The notes under the pieces: model-generated
The model's database searches: none
Told to the model about the DNA's origin: nothing
The model's input: the letters and a program-made list of their open reading frames with translations, nothing else
Shown: positions 1 to 8,275 of the stretch, piece by piece
How positions within the stretch are numbered: the stretch's first letter is position 1
Layout of the letters: every line of letters starts with the position of its first letter
Made by a program: the position numbers and the translations under genes
NCBI GenBank assembly: GCA_965226805.1
Contig: CBDDDW010000029.1
Span: 186,001-250,000 of the forward strand
Length of the DNA stretch: 64,000 bases
Direction of reading: 5' to 3'
Source: CBDDDW01 sp965226805
GTDB lineage: Bacteria > Chloroflexota > Dehalococcoidia > Lucifugimonadales > JAGWBF01

Positions 1-134
1 CGGACCTCGGAGTCGTCCAGGGCGTCTACAACGGCTTCGCGACCAAGCTCTGGCAGGTCTTTCTCCGGGAACCTCCCAAAGGGGTGCAGCCCTACCCCCA
101 GGACCACTACCTCTCTCTGCTGGCTAATCGCCAT
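1..134 (-). CDS. Thiolase-family protein, N-terminal part (runs off the window)
   Basis: Only the first 44 codons are present; the gene continues past the left edge. The start is an ATG at 134 with a GGAGG-type ribosome site just upstream, 9 bases after the stop of the DUF35 gene, so the two are surely co-transcribed. The visible start reads MAISQQREVVVLGVGLHPFG, the usual opening of SCP2-type thiolases (acyl-CoA acetyltransferase-like). The pairing with a DUF35 protein is the standard arrangement for this thiolase class, where the two form a complex acting on CoA thioesters. The active-site residues lie outside the window, so substrate and activity cannot be judged. Confidence 0.75.
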   Translation of the reverse strand, partial: MAISQQREVVVLGVGLHPFGRFPEKDLPELGREAVVDALDDSEV

Positions 135-143
135 CTCGCCTCC

Positions 144-575
144 CTAGCTCGACTCCGGCCGCCGCTTGCGCCATTTATACACTATCACGTCCCGACCCTC
201 ATCGTCTTCAGCGCCTACCACCAGTGCCAGCTCGAGCTCCATCCCCACCTTCAGCTGCTCGTAGGGACAGTCGATCACCTCGGACAGGACGTGAGGTCCC
301 TCCGGGAGCTCCACCTGCCCGAGGACGTAGGGTACGTCGCCGGGCCAGCCGGCGGGAGGGACCCTCACGATGGTGTAGCTATACAGCGTCCCATGGTTGG
401 TTAGCTCCACCGTGTCCAGCTCCCGTGAAGAGCAGTTCTGGCAGAATACCACGTGTCCGAAGAAATGCTCGCCGCAACGGCGACACATTGTACCCAGCAA
501 CACTCCCTCGGTCCCATGTTCGTCCAGGAGCTTCAGCCGTGTGGAGGCTACAGGGATGCGTTTTTCCGCACACAT
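144..575 (-). CDS. DUF35 zinc-ribbon/OB-fold protein, thiolase partner
   Basis: 143 residues. An N-terminal rubredoxin-like zinc ribbon is visible as CRRC (31-34) and CQNC (45-48), followed by a beta-rich OB-fold region (about 55-130). This is the ChsH2/DUF35 architecture. Family members bind CoA thioesters and act with a thiolase or a hydratase. The following gene, 9 bases downstream, is a thiolase, which fits that role. Start is the ATG at 575. The natural substrate (fatty acyl, steroid side chain or other) cannot be told from sequence. Confidence 0.85.
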   Translation of the reverse strand: MCAEKRIPVASTRLKLLDEHGTEGVLLGTMCRRCGEHFFGHVVFCQNCSSRELDTVELTNHGTLYSYTIVRVPPAGWPGDVPYVLGQVELPEGPHVLSEVIDCPYEQLKVGMELELALVVGAEDDEGRDVIVYKWRKRRPESS

Positions 576-709
576 GGCCCGTAAACTACCTTCCGACCCA
601 TTCGCCCTACAACTTCTCTCGGTCGGTCAATGTAGCGCCTGTCATTTTAGATGGCTGACCTTTTCAGACTCGCGCCACTGGGTTGGAAGGGCATCCTCAA
701 TGGGCTGTG

Positions 710-1630
710 CTAGTCGTACCTGATCCGTGGGTCCAGGTAAGCGTAAAGGACATCAACAACGAGATTGGCTACGATGTAGACGCCGCAAAAGACGATCACT
801 ACCGCCTGAACTACCTGGTAGTCCCGGGCACGGACCGCATCCACGGCCAAGAGCCCCACACCGGGCCAGGTAAACACGGTTTCCACGGAAACCGCACCCA
901 CCATCGTGCCACCCAGGATGATACCGAAGTAGGTGAGGGGGGCGATCCCGGCGTTGCGAAGACAGTGTTTCCAGATAACCTTCCACTCGCTAACGCCCTT
1001 GATCCGAGCCAGCTTCACATACTCGCTGTCCAAGACGTCCAGCATGGAGGACCTGACCAGGCGCATCATCGCCGCAACCTGGAACCAACCTATGGCGATC
1101 GCCGGCATTATCCAGGTCTTCGGCCCGCCCCTTCCAGAGGTTGGGAGCAACTCCAATTCGACGGCGAATATCCACATCATGACGATGCCCAGCCAGTATG
1201 GGGGCAGAGACTGCCCCAGCAGCGCAAAGGACTTCCCAACGAAGTCCAATGGAGTGTCCTTCTTGACTGCCGAAAGTACACCCAGGGGCACGGAGATCAG
1301 GATAGACATACCAACGGCCAGCCCGGCCAGCTGGATGGTGGCGGGAAACCGCTCAAGTATCAGACCCATGGCGGTCTGACCCGGCCACTTCAAAGAGTCG
1401 CCGAAGTCTCCCCTGAATGCGTTTCCCATGAATTTGAAGTATTGGATGTGCAGCGGCTTGTCCAGACCCCAAGCCTTCTCGACCCGGTCGAAATCCTCCT
1501 GGGTCGCTTCTATGGGCAACATGACGTCCAGCGGGTTGCCGGTGATGCGTCCCAGACCGAATACGATTACGCTGATAGCCAACAGGGTGATCAGACCCTG
1601 GCCCATACGGATAACGATATAGCGCTGCAT
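710..1630 (-). CDS. ABC transporter permease, DppB/OppB type
   Basis: 306 residues with about six membrane helices, starting with a helix at 10-30. A long loop carries the EAA-type signature around EYVKLARIKG, which contacts the ATPase. The C-terminus ends LDPRIRYD, typical of DppB-like permeases of peptide/nickel uptake systems. Such a permease normally sits with a DppC partner, a binding protein and two ATPases; none is next to it, the neighbours being DUF35 (134 bp downstream) and DUF2273 (upstream). It is therefore an orphan here, and its partners must be elsewhere or lost. Substrate unknown. Confidence 0.88.
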   Translation of the reverse strand: MQRYIVIRMGQGLITLLAISVIVFGLGRITGNPLDVMLPIEATQEDFDRVEKAWGLDKPLHIQYFKFMGNAFRGDFGDSLKWPGQTAMGLILERFPATIQLAGLAVGMSILISVPLGVLSAVKKDTPLDFVGKSFALLGQSLPPYWLGIVMMWIFAVELELLPTSGRGGPKTWIMPAIAIGWFQVAAMMRLVRSSMLDVLDSEYVKLARIKGVSEWKVIWKHCLRNAGIAPLTYFGIILGGTMVGAVSVETVFTWPGVGLLAVDAVRARDYQVVQAVVIVFCGVYIVANLVVDVLYAYLDPRIRYD

Positions 1631-1807
1631 GAGGTTTTGTTCCTCTAGCCTTCCCCTACAGGGTGCCCGCTGTGGGAACGCCCGTGGGCGCTGTACGCAA
1701 GTGACGCCTAATAAGCAGTACGCCGGTGTCTAGGGTGTGGATTGTTCCGAGTCGTGATTGCCCACAGCAAGATTTTCGGCGTACCTTGGCTTGGGAAGAG
1801 CGAGGAA

Positions 1808-1837
1808 AATATAGCGGAACTAGGGTGGGGTTGTCAA
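1808..1837 (-). promoter_or_regulatory. Sigma-A-like promoter of the permease gene
   Basis: Read on the minus strand: TTGACA (1832-1837, 6/6), an 18-bp spacer, then TATATT (1808-1813, 5/6). It points to the permease at 1630, leaving a leader of about 170 bases (1631-1800) in which I see no gene. Confidence 0.6.
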
Positions 1838-1857
1838 CGGGCAGCGCTGGAGGTTGG

Positions 1858-2064
1858 TCATTCCGGAGGCCGACGAGACCTGCCGGCGACGAACCGCTCG
1901 AGAAGGGCGTCTATGATGGGGACCTCGCCACCTATATATTTGCCTATAAGCCACCCAGCAAGGCAGAAGAGAGCTGCTATGAAGGCCTCTAGAGGGCCCA
2001 GCCCCACCAGGACTATCCCGATGATCAGGCCGAGGACAGCGCCTACTATCTTTGGATCGTGCAT
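1858..2064 (-). CDS. DUF2273-like small membrane protein of the Asp23 cluster
   Basis: 68 residues with two hydrophobic segments (about 6-25 and 27-45) separated by a short turn, then a basic tail. The size, topology and position directly after AmaP and Asp23 genes match the DUF2273 family, small membrane proteins that accompany envelope-stress Asp23 proteins in Gram-positive bacteria. The gap to the AmaP gene is 8 bases, so it is the last gene of the operon. Exact biochemical role is unknown for the family. Confidence 0.75.
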   Translation of the reverse strand: MHDPKIVGAVLGLIIGIVLVGLGPLEAFIAALFCLAGWLIGKYIGGEVPIIDALLERFVAGRSRRPPE

Positions 2065-2072
2065 ACTGCTCC

Positions 2073-2696
2073 CTATGGGCCTAGCAGCCGGGCAGTGTCA
2101 CCTCGATCATACCTTACCCTCATGACGTCTATGCGAAGGACGATGAGGCCGGTCAGACGCTGCACGGTATCCTTGATCCTGGTCTGTAGATCGTCCCTCA
2201 TTTCCTGCACATCGCTGCCCAAATCGACTCGTGGGTAACATTCGATAGTGATGGTGGCTGGCTCACCGGTGGTCGGCCTTCTCCTCACCCCTACCCGGCA
2301 ACGCAGTGAGGTTATGTGCCGGTTGGTGGCCCCAGTCTTCTCCGCTAGAAGTTGCACACTGCTGGTCGCGATGGTTAGCATGCCATCGTCGGTGAAGCTG
2401 ATAGGCAGCAACACGTCTCTACTGCCTAACCCCCGGTCGATCTCTATGTAAAGAAGGCCCAGCATTGAAAGGCCAACCGCAATGGAAACAACCAACGCAA
2501 TGGTTTTGTCGGTCCCGTCCAGATCGCGAAGCCCGTCGAGCTCAGCGTAGAACCACGAGTCCGTGGATCTTGGTTCAGTCCCGCCCGGAAGAAAATCGGG
2601 GTCGACAGCTTCCGTAGTCACCAACAAGGCGACTACCGCCCCAATTACGAGGAAGAGGGCAACGAGCGAGACTATTATGCGATTCCATCGGTCCAT
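2073..2696 (-). CDS. amaP: AmaP-like membrane anchor for Asp23
   Basis: 207 residues. Two membrane helices are visible (about 8-28 and 64-86) with a stretch of about 35 residues between them. A cytoplasmic domain of about 115 residues follows, rich in beta strands and resembling Asp23 domains (RCRVGVRRR, ITIECYPRVDLG, LRIDVMRVRY). In Staphylococcus AmaP holds Asp23 at the membrane; here it lies between DUF2273 and two Asp23 genes, the same neighbourhood. The gap to the upstream Asp23 gene is 102 bp. Confidence 0.75.
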   Translation of the reverse strand: MDRWNRIIVSLVALFLVIGAVVALLVTTEAVDPDFLPGGTEPRSTDSWFYAELDGLRDLDGTDKTIALVVSIAVGLSMLGLLYIEIDRGLGSRDVLLPISFTDDGMLTIATSSVQLLAEKTGATNRHITSLRCRVGVRRRPTTGEPATITIECYPRVDLGSDVQEMRDDLQTRIKDTVQRLTGLIVLRIDVMRVRYDRGDTARLLGP

Positions 2697-2798
2697 ATTT
2701 CACCATCGGTTCCCTAGCGGGATCCCGAACGCTGCGCCCAATCGGGAGTCCGCGAGCGTCATCTATTTGATCGTCGAGAGTTGGGAGAGGCCGGCGCC

Positions 2799-3242
2799 CT
2801 AATCGACCCTGCCGGGCATCCTATCGGGAAACTCAATAGCTACCACGTTGATATTGATCTCCTTGGTGAGAAGACCGCACAACTCCAGCACCCGGCGAGC
2901 GACGTTGTGGCGTACCTTGACCACCGTCTCAGGTATGCTGTATCCGTAAACGACTCGGAGGTCGATGTCCAGGATGGCCTCCGTCCTGCCCGCCTCAACA
3001 GCGACGCCCCTCATCCTCTCATCGATACCGCCGATCCTCTCCGCTATCGTCCTTCGGATGGAGCTGGTGCCCAGTGAAGAGACTCCGTCTATCTCACGGG
3101 CCGCAACGCCCGCGATAGACCCAATTACGTCGTCGTTTATCTCCGTCTCTCCGCCCACTTCAATTTCTGAAAGGTTTTCCAGTTCAGCTAGTCTGGTTGC
3201 CATTTCCGTTTCCTTGATCTTGCTGTCCCGAACCATCATCAT
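2799..3242 (-). CDS. Asp23/Gls24 family envelope stress protein (short copy)
   Basis: 147 residues, a single Asp23/Gls24 domain. Core blocks are visible: IGSIAGVAAREIDGVSSLG, a basic RRTIAERI segment, then the strands ILDIDLRVVYGYSIPETV and the helix VRHNVARRVLELCGLL. It is a close paralogue of the next gene upstream; the same blocks occur there with about half or more of the residues identical. Asp23 proteins are abundant, membrane-associated through AmaP and induced by envelope stress. Start assigned at 3242; internal Met codons a few residues later are possible. Confidence 0.85.
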   Translation of the reverse strand: MMMVRDSKIKETEMATRLAELENLSEIEVGGETEINDDVIGSIAGVAAREIDGVSSLGTSSIRRTIAERIGGIDERMRGVAVEAGRTEAILDIDLRVVYGYSIPETVVKVRHNVARRVLELCGLLTKEININVVAIEFPDRMPGRVD

Positions 3243-3295
3243 ACTCCTTCATCCGTTCTTCTTCTAGTCGCCTGTCAAAAGCGGCTGTAGTGCCC

Positions 3296-4018
3296 CTACT
3301 GGACCCGTCCTTGCGGTTTGTCGGGGAACTCTATGCCGGTGACCTTTATGTTGATCTCCTTTGCCAGGAGTCCGCATAGCTTCAGCAGCCGGTCGGCAAC
3401 TATTTCACGTACTCTCATGACAGTGAGAGGAATGCTATGGCCGTAGATCACCCTGATGCTGATGTCCAGGATGGCCTCCCTACTCCCCACCTCTACCTCG
3501 ACTCCCCGGGCTCTCCTTCCAGACGACCCCATGCGTTCCCTTATGGTCCTCCGAAGGGAAGTAGTCCCCAGCGAAGCAACCCCCTTCACTGACTGAGCGG
3601 CCACGCCCGCAATCGAGCCTATAACCTCGGCCTCGATGTTGGTCGAACCGCCTACAGAAATCTCCTCGATGTCACTAAGCTCTTCCATCCTCCGCGCCAT
3701 CTCCACTTCTCTTACGTTCAGATCCTTTCCCTTGGCTCTCCGAAGGGCTGGGGGAGACACTGAGCGGGCCTGCTCGACATCTCCCGAAGTCTCACCCACA
3801 GGGACCACAGGTGATGATGGTGTAGCGGGCTGTTCAAGTGATTCCGAGCCAACTCCCTCAACCGGGGCCGGGTCATTTGATGGCGTCTCGCCACTTCCCT
3901 TCGAACGCCGGGCCGACGCCGACTGTTCCCCCACTGTACTCCCAAACTGCCCCACCTCTTCAAGGGAGTGAGAGCTGTTTTTTTCTCCGGTTATTTGCTT
4001 CATCTTACTTCCTCCCAC
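3296..4018 (-). CDS. Asp23/Gls24 family protein with long disordered N-terminus
   Basis: 240 residues. Residues 1 to about 105 are low-complexity (Ser, Glu, Pro, Gly), likely disordered. The Asp23 domain fills 110-235 with the blocks IGSIAGVAAQSVKGVASLG and ILDISIRVIYGHSIPLTVM. The downstream copy lacks the extension, so this is a duplication followed by acquisition or loss of a tail. It is first in a four-gene operon (this gene, Asp23, AmaP, DUF2273) whose promoter lies at about 4088-4117. The N-terminal region may set binding partners; that is inference. Confidence 0.85.
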   Translation of the reverse strand: MGGSKMKQITGEKNSSHSLEEVGQFGSTVGEQSASARRSKGSGETPSNDPAPVEGVGSESLEQPATPSSPVVPVGETSGDVEQARSVSPPALRRAKGKDLNVREVEMARRMEELSDIEEISVGGSTNIEAEVIGSIAGVAAQSVKGVASLGTTSLRRTIRERMGSSGRRARGVEVEVGSREAILDISIRVIYGHSIPLTVMRVREIVADRLLKLCGLLAKEINIKVTGIEFPDKPQGRVQ

Positions 4019-4063
4019 TGTACTCTGGTCCGCGACATTCGCCCGTGAATATCTTCTCGTAAA

Positions 4064-4110
4064 TAAGTTAACGCTTACTTAACATATATGGTATCATCAA
4101 TGCGATTGAT
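4064..4110. promoter_or_regulatory. Two candidate operators at the Asp23 promoter
   Basis: Site 1 is a perfect palindrome, ATCAAT-GCG-ATTGAT (4096-4110), lying wholly inside the -35/-10 spacer. Site 2 is an imperfect palindrome, TAAGTTAACGCTTACTTA (4064-4081), with matching TAAGT/ACTTA arms and lying near the expected transcription start. The second resembles the half-site spacing of TetR-family operators, and a TetR gene is divergent next door. That TetR binds here is inference from position. Confidence 0.45.
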
Positions 4111-4117
4111 ATGTCAA
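4088..4117 (-). promoter_or_regulatory. Promoter of the Asp23 operon
   Basis: On the minus strand: TTGACA (4112-4117, perfect), an 18-bp spacer, then TACCAT (4088-4093, 4/6). It reads into the first Asp23 gene (start 4018). The spacer carries a perfect 15-bp inverted repeat, listed separately, so access of RNA polymerase could be blocked by a bound repressor. Confidence 0.6.
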
Positions 4118-4230
4118 GAGATATGTAAAGCTTGCGCTCGGCAGCATGTTGGATTATAATGCTGCAAGTTTGTGCTCACTTACATGGAGCGCTTGATTGG
4201 GATGGGGGTACAGCGTGTCAACGTTGCATC

Positions 4231-4396
4231 TAGTCTAGTGTCTCGTATATAGCATTACAATGCTGATATGAGGAGGTCCTCCCCGCGAACCCCGGTCTCA
4301 CCCTCACCTCAATCCTCTCCCATAGGGAGAGGAGGCAGACCGGGGGCCACGTCGAGCGCTGACGTATTGTAAACCCATTTGGCAGACACACGACTA
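4231..4396 (+). mobile_element. IS630-related miniature element, copy 1 (in tetR)
   Basis: 166 bp including the two flanking TA dinucleotides. The ends are imperfect inverted repeats: GTCTAGTGTCT at the left, GTCGTGTGTCT on the complement of the right. Inside are AGCATT/AATGCT, an outer CCCCGGTCT/AGACCGGGG stem and an inner CCTCTCCC/GGGAGAGG stem. It differs from copies 2 and 3 by a single G in a G-run, so movement was recent. The left end matches the right end of the IS630 at 58.6 kb, which may mobilise it. It sits in the sixth codon of the ancestral tetR. Confidence 0.85.
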
Positions 4397-4993
4397 GATT
4401 CAGAGCTACGCAGGCACCAAATAGTACAGGCCGCTCGCAAGATTGTGGCCACTCAGGGCATGGCTTCTCTAACCATGCAAGAACTGGCAAAAGACGTGGG
4501 AATGACCGACGGTGCGATATACCGGCATTTCAAGAGCAAAGACGAGATCCTTATCGCTCTCATACACGGCATTGAGCGTACTATCCTGGATGCCATAAGC
4601 GACTCGGCCCGGCCCCATGAGGGTGCCCTGGCCCAGCTTAAACACCTGGGAAAACGCCATTTCTCTTCCTCGGAAATGCGAAAGGGTGTCTCCTTTGTGG
4701 TTGTTGCCGAAGCCCTACGTTTTGCTGATGCCGAGGTGAAGCAGGTCACGAGGCAGATGGTGGAACGCTACTTGGAGTACATCGATTCAATATTGAAGGC
4801 TGGCGTCCGAATGGGTGAGATCCATGAGGATGTAGACACCCGCGCGGCAGCCCTCATGTACTTCGGCATGATCCAGGCCAGCGTAACCCTGTGGTCTTTC
4901 AACAGCCGGGCCCATCCTCTGGCCCAGCACAGCGCAGCCCTGTGGACGATCTTCAAAGACGGACTTACATCCCAGCGAAACCAGAACCATTAG
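4379..4993 (+). CDS. TetR/AcrR family regulator, 5' end replaced by a miniature element
   Basis: 204 residues from a TTG at 4379. The N-terminal helix-turn-helix is clear (about 12-57; core LTMQELAKDVGMTDGAIYRH), followed by a helical ligand domain. The first six codons belong to the inserted element. Deleting the element joins GTG-TCA-ACG-TTG-CAT (from 4215) in frame to CTA-GAT at 4394, with GGGGG at 4204-4208 as ribosome site, so the original start was almost surely 4215. Today translation from 4215 stops after eight codons, and no ribosome site precedes the TTG. Expression may be weak or lost. The divergent Asp23 operon is the likely target. Confidence 0.8.
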   Translation: MADTRLDSELRRHQIVQAARKIVATQGMASLTMQELAKDVGMTDGAIYRHFKSKDEILIALIHGIERTILDAISDSARPHEGALAQLKHLGKRHFSSSEMRKGVSFVVVAEALRFADAEVKQVTRQMVERYLEYIDSILKAGVRMGEIHEDVDTRAAALMYFGMIQASVTLWSFNSRAHPLAQHSAALWTIFKDGLTSQRNQNH

Positions 4994-5170
4994 CAGGCTG
5001 CGGAAGAAAGGGGTGTGCAGAGGGGCGAAGCCCCTTTGCCGGTCCGCCTCAGGCGGGTGAGGGTGTCCCTCAGATATAAGTTTCTCCCCTTTCCTGGCAG
5101 GCATGTCCTGAGTTTATCGAAGGGAAGGGGGCCAGGGGGATGGTCGAAAGAGTTTTTCAGCAGCCAGTTA
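4991..5170 (+). mobile_element. Second miniature-element family, copy A
   Basis: About 180 bp. The ends are imperfect inverted repeats (TAGCAGGCTGCGGAAG at the left; TAACTGGCTGCTGAAAAA on the complement of the right). Internal short hairpins GGGGcgaaGCCCC and CCGCCTcAGGCGG are visible. Relatives lie at 19442, 22549 and 40559. This copy begins on the TAG stop codon of tetR, so the gene end is unchanged or trimmed by very little. No transposase with these ends is in the window. Confidence 0.75.
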
Positions 5171-5489
5171 GTGAATCCACGCGCATACGGACCCCGCGTG
5201 GCCCTATCTAGCCAGACCAGACGGATTCCCGTGACGGCAACCCGCACCGACGCTTCAATTCCCACGAACGCTCCAGTGCCTCGGCCGTCTTTGACTGGCT
5301 TCCTGGGACATTGGCTGCCCCCTCTCGCACAACTGGCCGGCTATTGACAGGGCTGAGCCCCGATAGTAGCGTGTGTGACATCTCGATCCCCAATCCGCTG
5401 GTAGAGCGCCGCGGACCCAGCGGTCGGTTAGAGCTCCGGTTACCGAGACCGTGCCCATCCCGGAACGATAAATCGAAGGGCTTGGTGAT
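5171..5489. other. Intergenic, no gene seen
   Basis: 319 bp between a miniature element and the ThDP enzyme. Open frames here have no ribosome site and no recognisable product. I see no clear promoter, although transcription of the downstream gene must start here or earlier. Confidence 0.5.
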
Positions 5490-7190
5490 GTGATGCCGCG
5501 TATGACAGGGAAAAGGGCCTTCATGGAGATGTTGGTGGCTGAGGGAGTCGAGTACATCTTCGGGAACCCCGGCACCAGCGAGACTCCATTCATGGACGCT
5601 CTTCAGGATTACCCCCGGCTAAAGTACATGCTTACGCTGCAAGAGGCCACCGCCGTGGCGATGGCCGACGGCTATGCTCGCGCCTCTGGGAAGACGTCCT
5701 TCGTCAACCTCCATATAGCCGGAGGCCTCGCCAACGGCATCAGCATGCTGTACGACTCTTTCAGGGGAGGTACCCCCCTTGTACTTACCGCGGGTAACTC
5801 CGACACGCGCATGCTGCTCACGGAGCCCGTTCTTTCCGGCGATCTGGTGGAGATGACCCGCCAGTTCACCAAATGGAGCGCTCAGATCGCCCACGCCGCC
5901 GATATTCCCATGGCCGTGCGACGGGCGTTCAAGGTGGCGAGGACGCCCCCAACGGGACCCGTGTTTCTCAGCCTCCCGTGGGACGTCCTGGACTCTGAGG
6001 CGGACGTTGACATCGTTCCCTCTTCCACCGACTACCCGCGCGTCCGTCCCGACAACGACGCCGTCGCCAGAGCGGCCGAGATGCTATCTCGCGCAGAGAC
6101 CCCCACCATCGTGGTAGGGGACCGTGTGTATCAATCTGGGGCGGTTCCGGAGGTTCTTCAGGTAGCGGAGCTTCTGGGCGCTCGGGTGTACGCGGCTACC
6201 TACTTCGAGGTGAACTTTCCCAGCAGTCATCCTCAGTTCGCCGGGGTGCTCAACCCGAACAGCGCCTCCACCGCAGAGCGCCTGTCGACAGCCGATGTCC
6301 TCCTGGCGGTAGGCACGGACGTGTTCTCCTCTTTCCTCTACGTCCCCGAGCCCTTCATCGGCCCCAATACCAGGCTAATTCATCTGGACTCCAGCTCCAA
6401 CGAAGTAGAGAAGATCTACCCCACCGAGGTCGGCATGATCGCGGACCCCAAGGCCGGACTGGCGGACCTGGCGGATGCCCTGCGCAGAGAGATGTCCGGA
6501 TCGGACCGAGAAGCCGCCAGTACCAGGGCGGTCTCCATCGCTCAGGAGAGGGAAAAGGCCAAGGTTGCTCATCAAGACTGGGTCAATCAGAGATGGGAAG
6601 CGGCCCCAATGTCACAGGAGCGTATGATGGGCGAGTTGGCCAAGGTGCTGCCCGCCAACGCCATTGTCGCCAACGAGGCGATCACCAGTGCTAGCGCCCT
6701 TCAGCTGGCCGTGAGTTTTGATGAGCCGGGGAGCATGCACGGGATACAGGGCGGCGCCATTGGTTGGAGTACGGCGGCCTGCCTGGGAATGAAGCTGGCA
6801 GAGCCCGACCGTCCCGTGGTAGCAGTCGTGGGCGATGGCTCGTCGATGTACAGCATTCAGGCCCTCTGGACCGCCGCCCGGTACAACATCCCGGTCACAT
6901 GGGTCATCTGCAACAACGGGACCTACAAGATCCTCAAGCAGAACATGGAAGTGTATCTGCGGGGCATGCTCAAGGACACCCAGCGACAGAGCCAGTATAT
7001 CGGGATGGACTTTCAGCTACCCCTAAACCTGGCGGGCATAGCAGAGGGGTTTGGGGTCCATAGCCGCAGAGTGGAGGACCCCTCGGAACTGGGGCCCGCC
7101 CTGGAGGAGGCGTTCAACCTGAGCAGGCCGGCGCTGGTGGACGTGGTGATAGACGGTGCCCTCGCCCACTCCGGCCCATCCATATATTGA
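5490..7190 (+). CDS. ThDP-dependent enzyme, benzoylformate-decarboxylase/acetolactate-synthase family
   Basis: 566 residues with the three-domain ThDP fold. The Pyr domain holds GNPGTSETPF and the catalytic Glu in TLQEATAVAMADGYAR (about residue 52). NLHIAGG conserves the His used by benzoylformate decarboxylase. The C-terminal ThDP/Mg motif is VVGDGSSMYS...CNNGTYK. The pattern around these blocks is closer to benzoylformate decarboxylase than to acetolactate synthase, suggesting a 2-oxo-acid decarboxylase or lyase. GTG 5490, ATG 5493 and ATG 5502 are all possible starts; AAGGG at 5477-5481 favours the first two. Neighbours give no clear pathway. Confidence 0.85.
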   Translation: MMPRMTGKRAFMEMLVAEGVEYIFGNPGTSETPFMDALQDYPRLKYMLTLQEATAVAMADGYARASGKTSFVNLHIAGGLANGISMLYDSFRGGTPLVLTAGNSDTRMLLTEPVLSGDLVEMTRQFTKWSAQIAHAADIPMAVRRAFKVARTPPTGPVFLSLPWDVLDSEADVDIVPSSTDYPRVRPDNDAVARAAEMLSRAETPTIVVGDRVYQSGAVPEVLQVAELLGARVYAATYFEVNFPSSHPQFAGVLNPNSASTAERLSTADVLLAVGTDVFSSFLYVPEPFIGPNTRLIHLDSSSNEVEKIYPTEVGMIADPKAGLADLADALRREMSGSDREAASTRAVSIAQEREKAKVAHQDWVNQRWEAAPMSQERMMGELAKVLPANAIVANEAITSASALQLAVSFDEPGSMHGIQGGAIGWSTAACLGMKLAEPDRPVVAVVGDGSSMYSIQALWTAARYNIPVTWVICNNGTYKILKQNMEVYLRGMLKDTQRQSQYIGMDFQLPLNLAGIAEGFGVHSRRVEDPSELGPALEEAFNLSRPALVDVVIDGALAHSGPSIY

Positions 7191-7199
7191 GCTGATCCA

Positions 7200-8102
7200 T
7201 TACCCGGCCAGCGGGACCTTCACTCCCGGTACCTTGACGCGGACCGTATATACCGAAGTGCTGGCCGTGAGGAAGAGGGTTTGGTGGTCCGAGCCTCCAA
7301 AGGCGCAGTTGGCCGGTACCTCCGGCGTGCGCAGTGTCCCGAGGTGGCGCCCATCCCTGTCTATTATCCATGTGCCTCCGCTGCCCGTGCACCACACCCG
7401 GCCCTCCACATCAACCTTCATACCGTCCGGGACCCCCTCTTCCGCCGAGGACATGTCGGCAAAGATACGGTTGCCGCTCAGCGAGCCGTCCGGGGCAACG
7501 TCAAAAGCGCGAACAAGCCGGTGAGTGCACACCTCACCCCTTTTCTCTTCTTCCAGGCACCGCTCGTCCAGGCGGCTGATGGCGACATACAGGGTGGACT
7601 CGTCCGGGGAGAAGGCAAGGCCGTTGGGGTACTCGCACTCGTCGGTGGCCAAATGCACCGTTCCGTCCGCGGAAATGTAGAAGACGCCGCTAAAATCTAT
7701 CTCACGTTCCTCGCGAGCTAGGCGCATTCCTGGGTCTGTAAAATAGATTGTCCCGTCGGAGCGGCCCACTACGTCGTTGGGACGGTTTAGACGCTTACCC
7801 TCCCAGCTGTCGGCGATGGTCGTTACAGTCCCGTCGGCCGCCGTCCGGGTTACTCGGCGGTTCCCGCCCTCGCACATGATGAGGCGGCCCTGCAGGTCAA
7901 GAGTAAGCCCATTACCCTCGTTGGTATTCTCCCGAGCTACCTGCACCGATCTACCCGGGACCCATTTGAGAAGCTGGCTCCCGAAGAGGTCCACGAAATA
8001 CAGGAACTTCTCCGGGTGCCACACGGGGCCTTCCGTGAACATGAACCCGGTCGCTAGACGCTCGACCTGACCCTCCAGGATATTGGACAATTCCTCGTTC
8101 AC
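7200..8102 (-). CDS. SMP-30/gluconolactonase (LRE) family protein
   Basis: 300 residues forming a six-bladed propeller. The metal and active-site blocks of the family are present: TEGPVWH (Glu ligand), NRPNDVV (Asn), YPNGLAFSPD (Asn) and PDGMKVD (Asp). Relatives hydrolyse sugar or phenolic lactones using Ca or Zn. There is no signal peptide, so it should be cytoplasmic. It is convergent with the ThDP enzyme, with 9 bp between stop codons. Substrate not predictable. Confidence 0.88.
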   Translation of the reverse strand: MNEELSNILEGQVERLATGFMFTEGPVWHPEKFLYFVDLFGSQLLKWVPGRSVQVARENTNEGNGLTLDLQGRLIMCEGGNRRVTRTAADGTVTTIADSWEGKRLNRPNDVVGRSDGTIYFTDPGMRLAREEREIDFSGVFYISADGTVHLATDECEYPNGLAFSPDESTLYVAISRLDERCLEEEKRGEVCTHRLVRAFDVAPDGSLSGNRIFADMSSAEEGVPDGMKVDVEGRVWCTGSGGTWIIDRDGRHLGTLRTPEVPANCAFGGSDHQTLFLTASTSVYTVRVKVPGVKVPLAG

Positions 8103-8275
8103 GGCGGGTCCCCCTTTGGTGTCGGGCTCGTGTGGTGGCGGTTTGTGGTAGTACTATAGCGCCCTCGAATTTTCATGTCCACCGGCACGGTTCCCACTCT
8201 GCCTACTGAGGATTAGGGTATACTTAGCATGGGTGACCCAAAGGGTAACATCCAAAAAATAAGGAGGAGCGCGCG

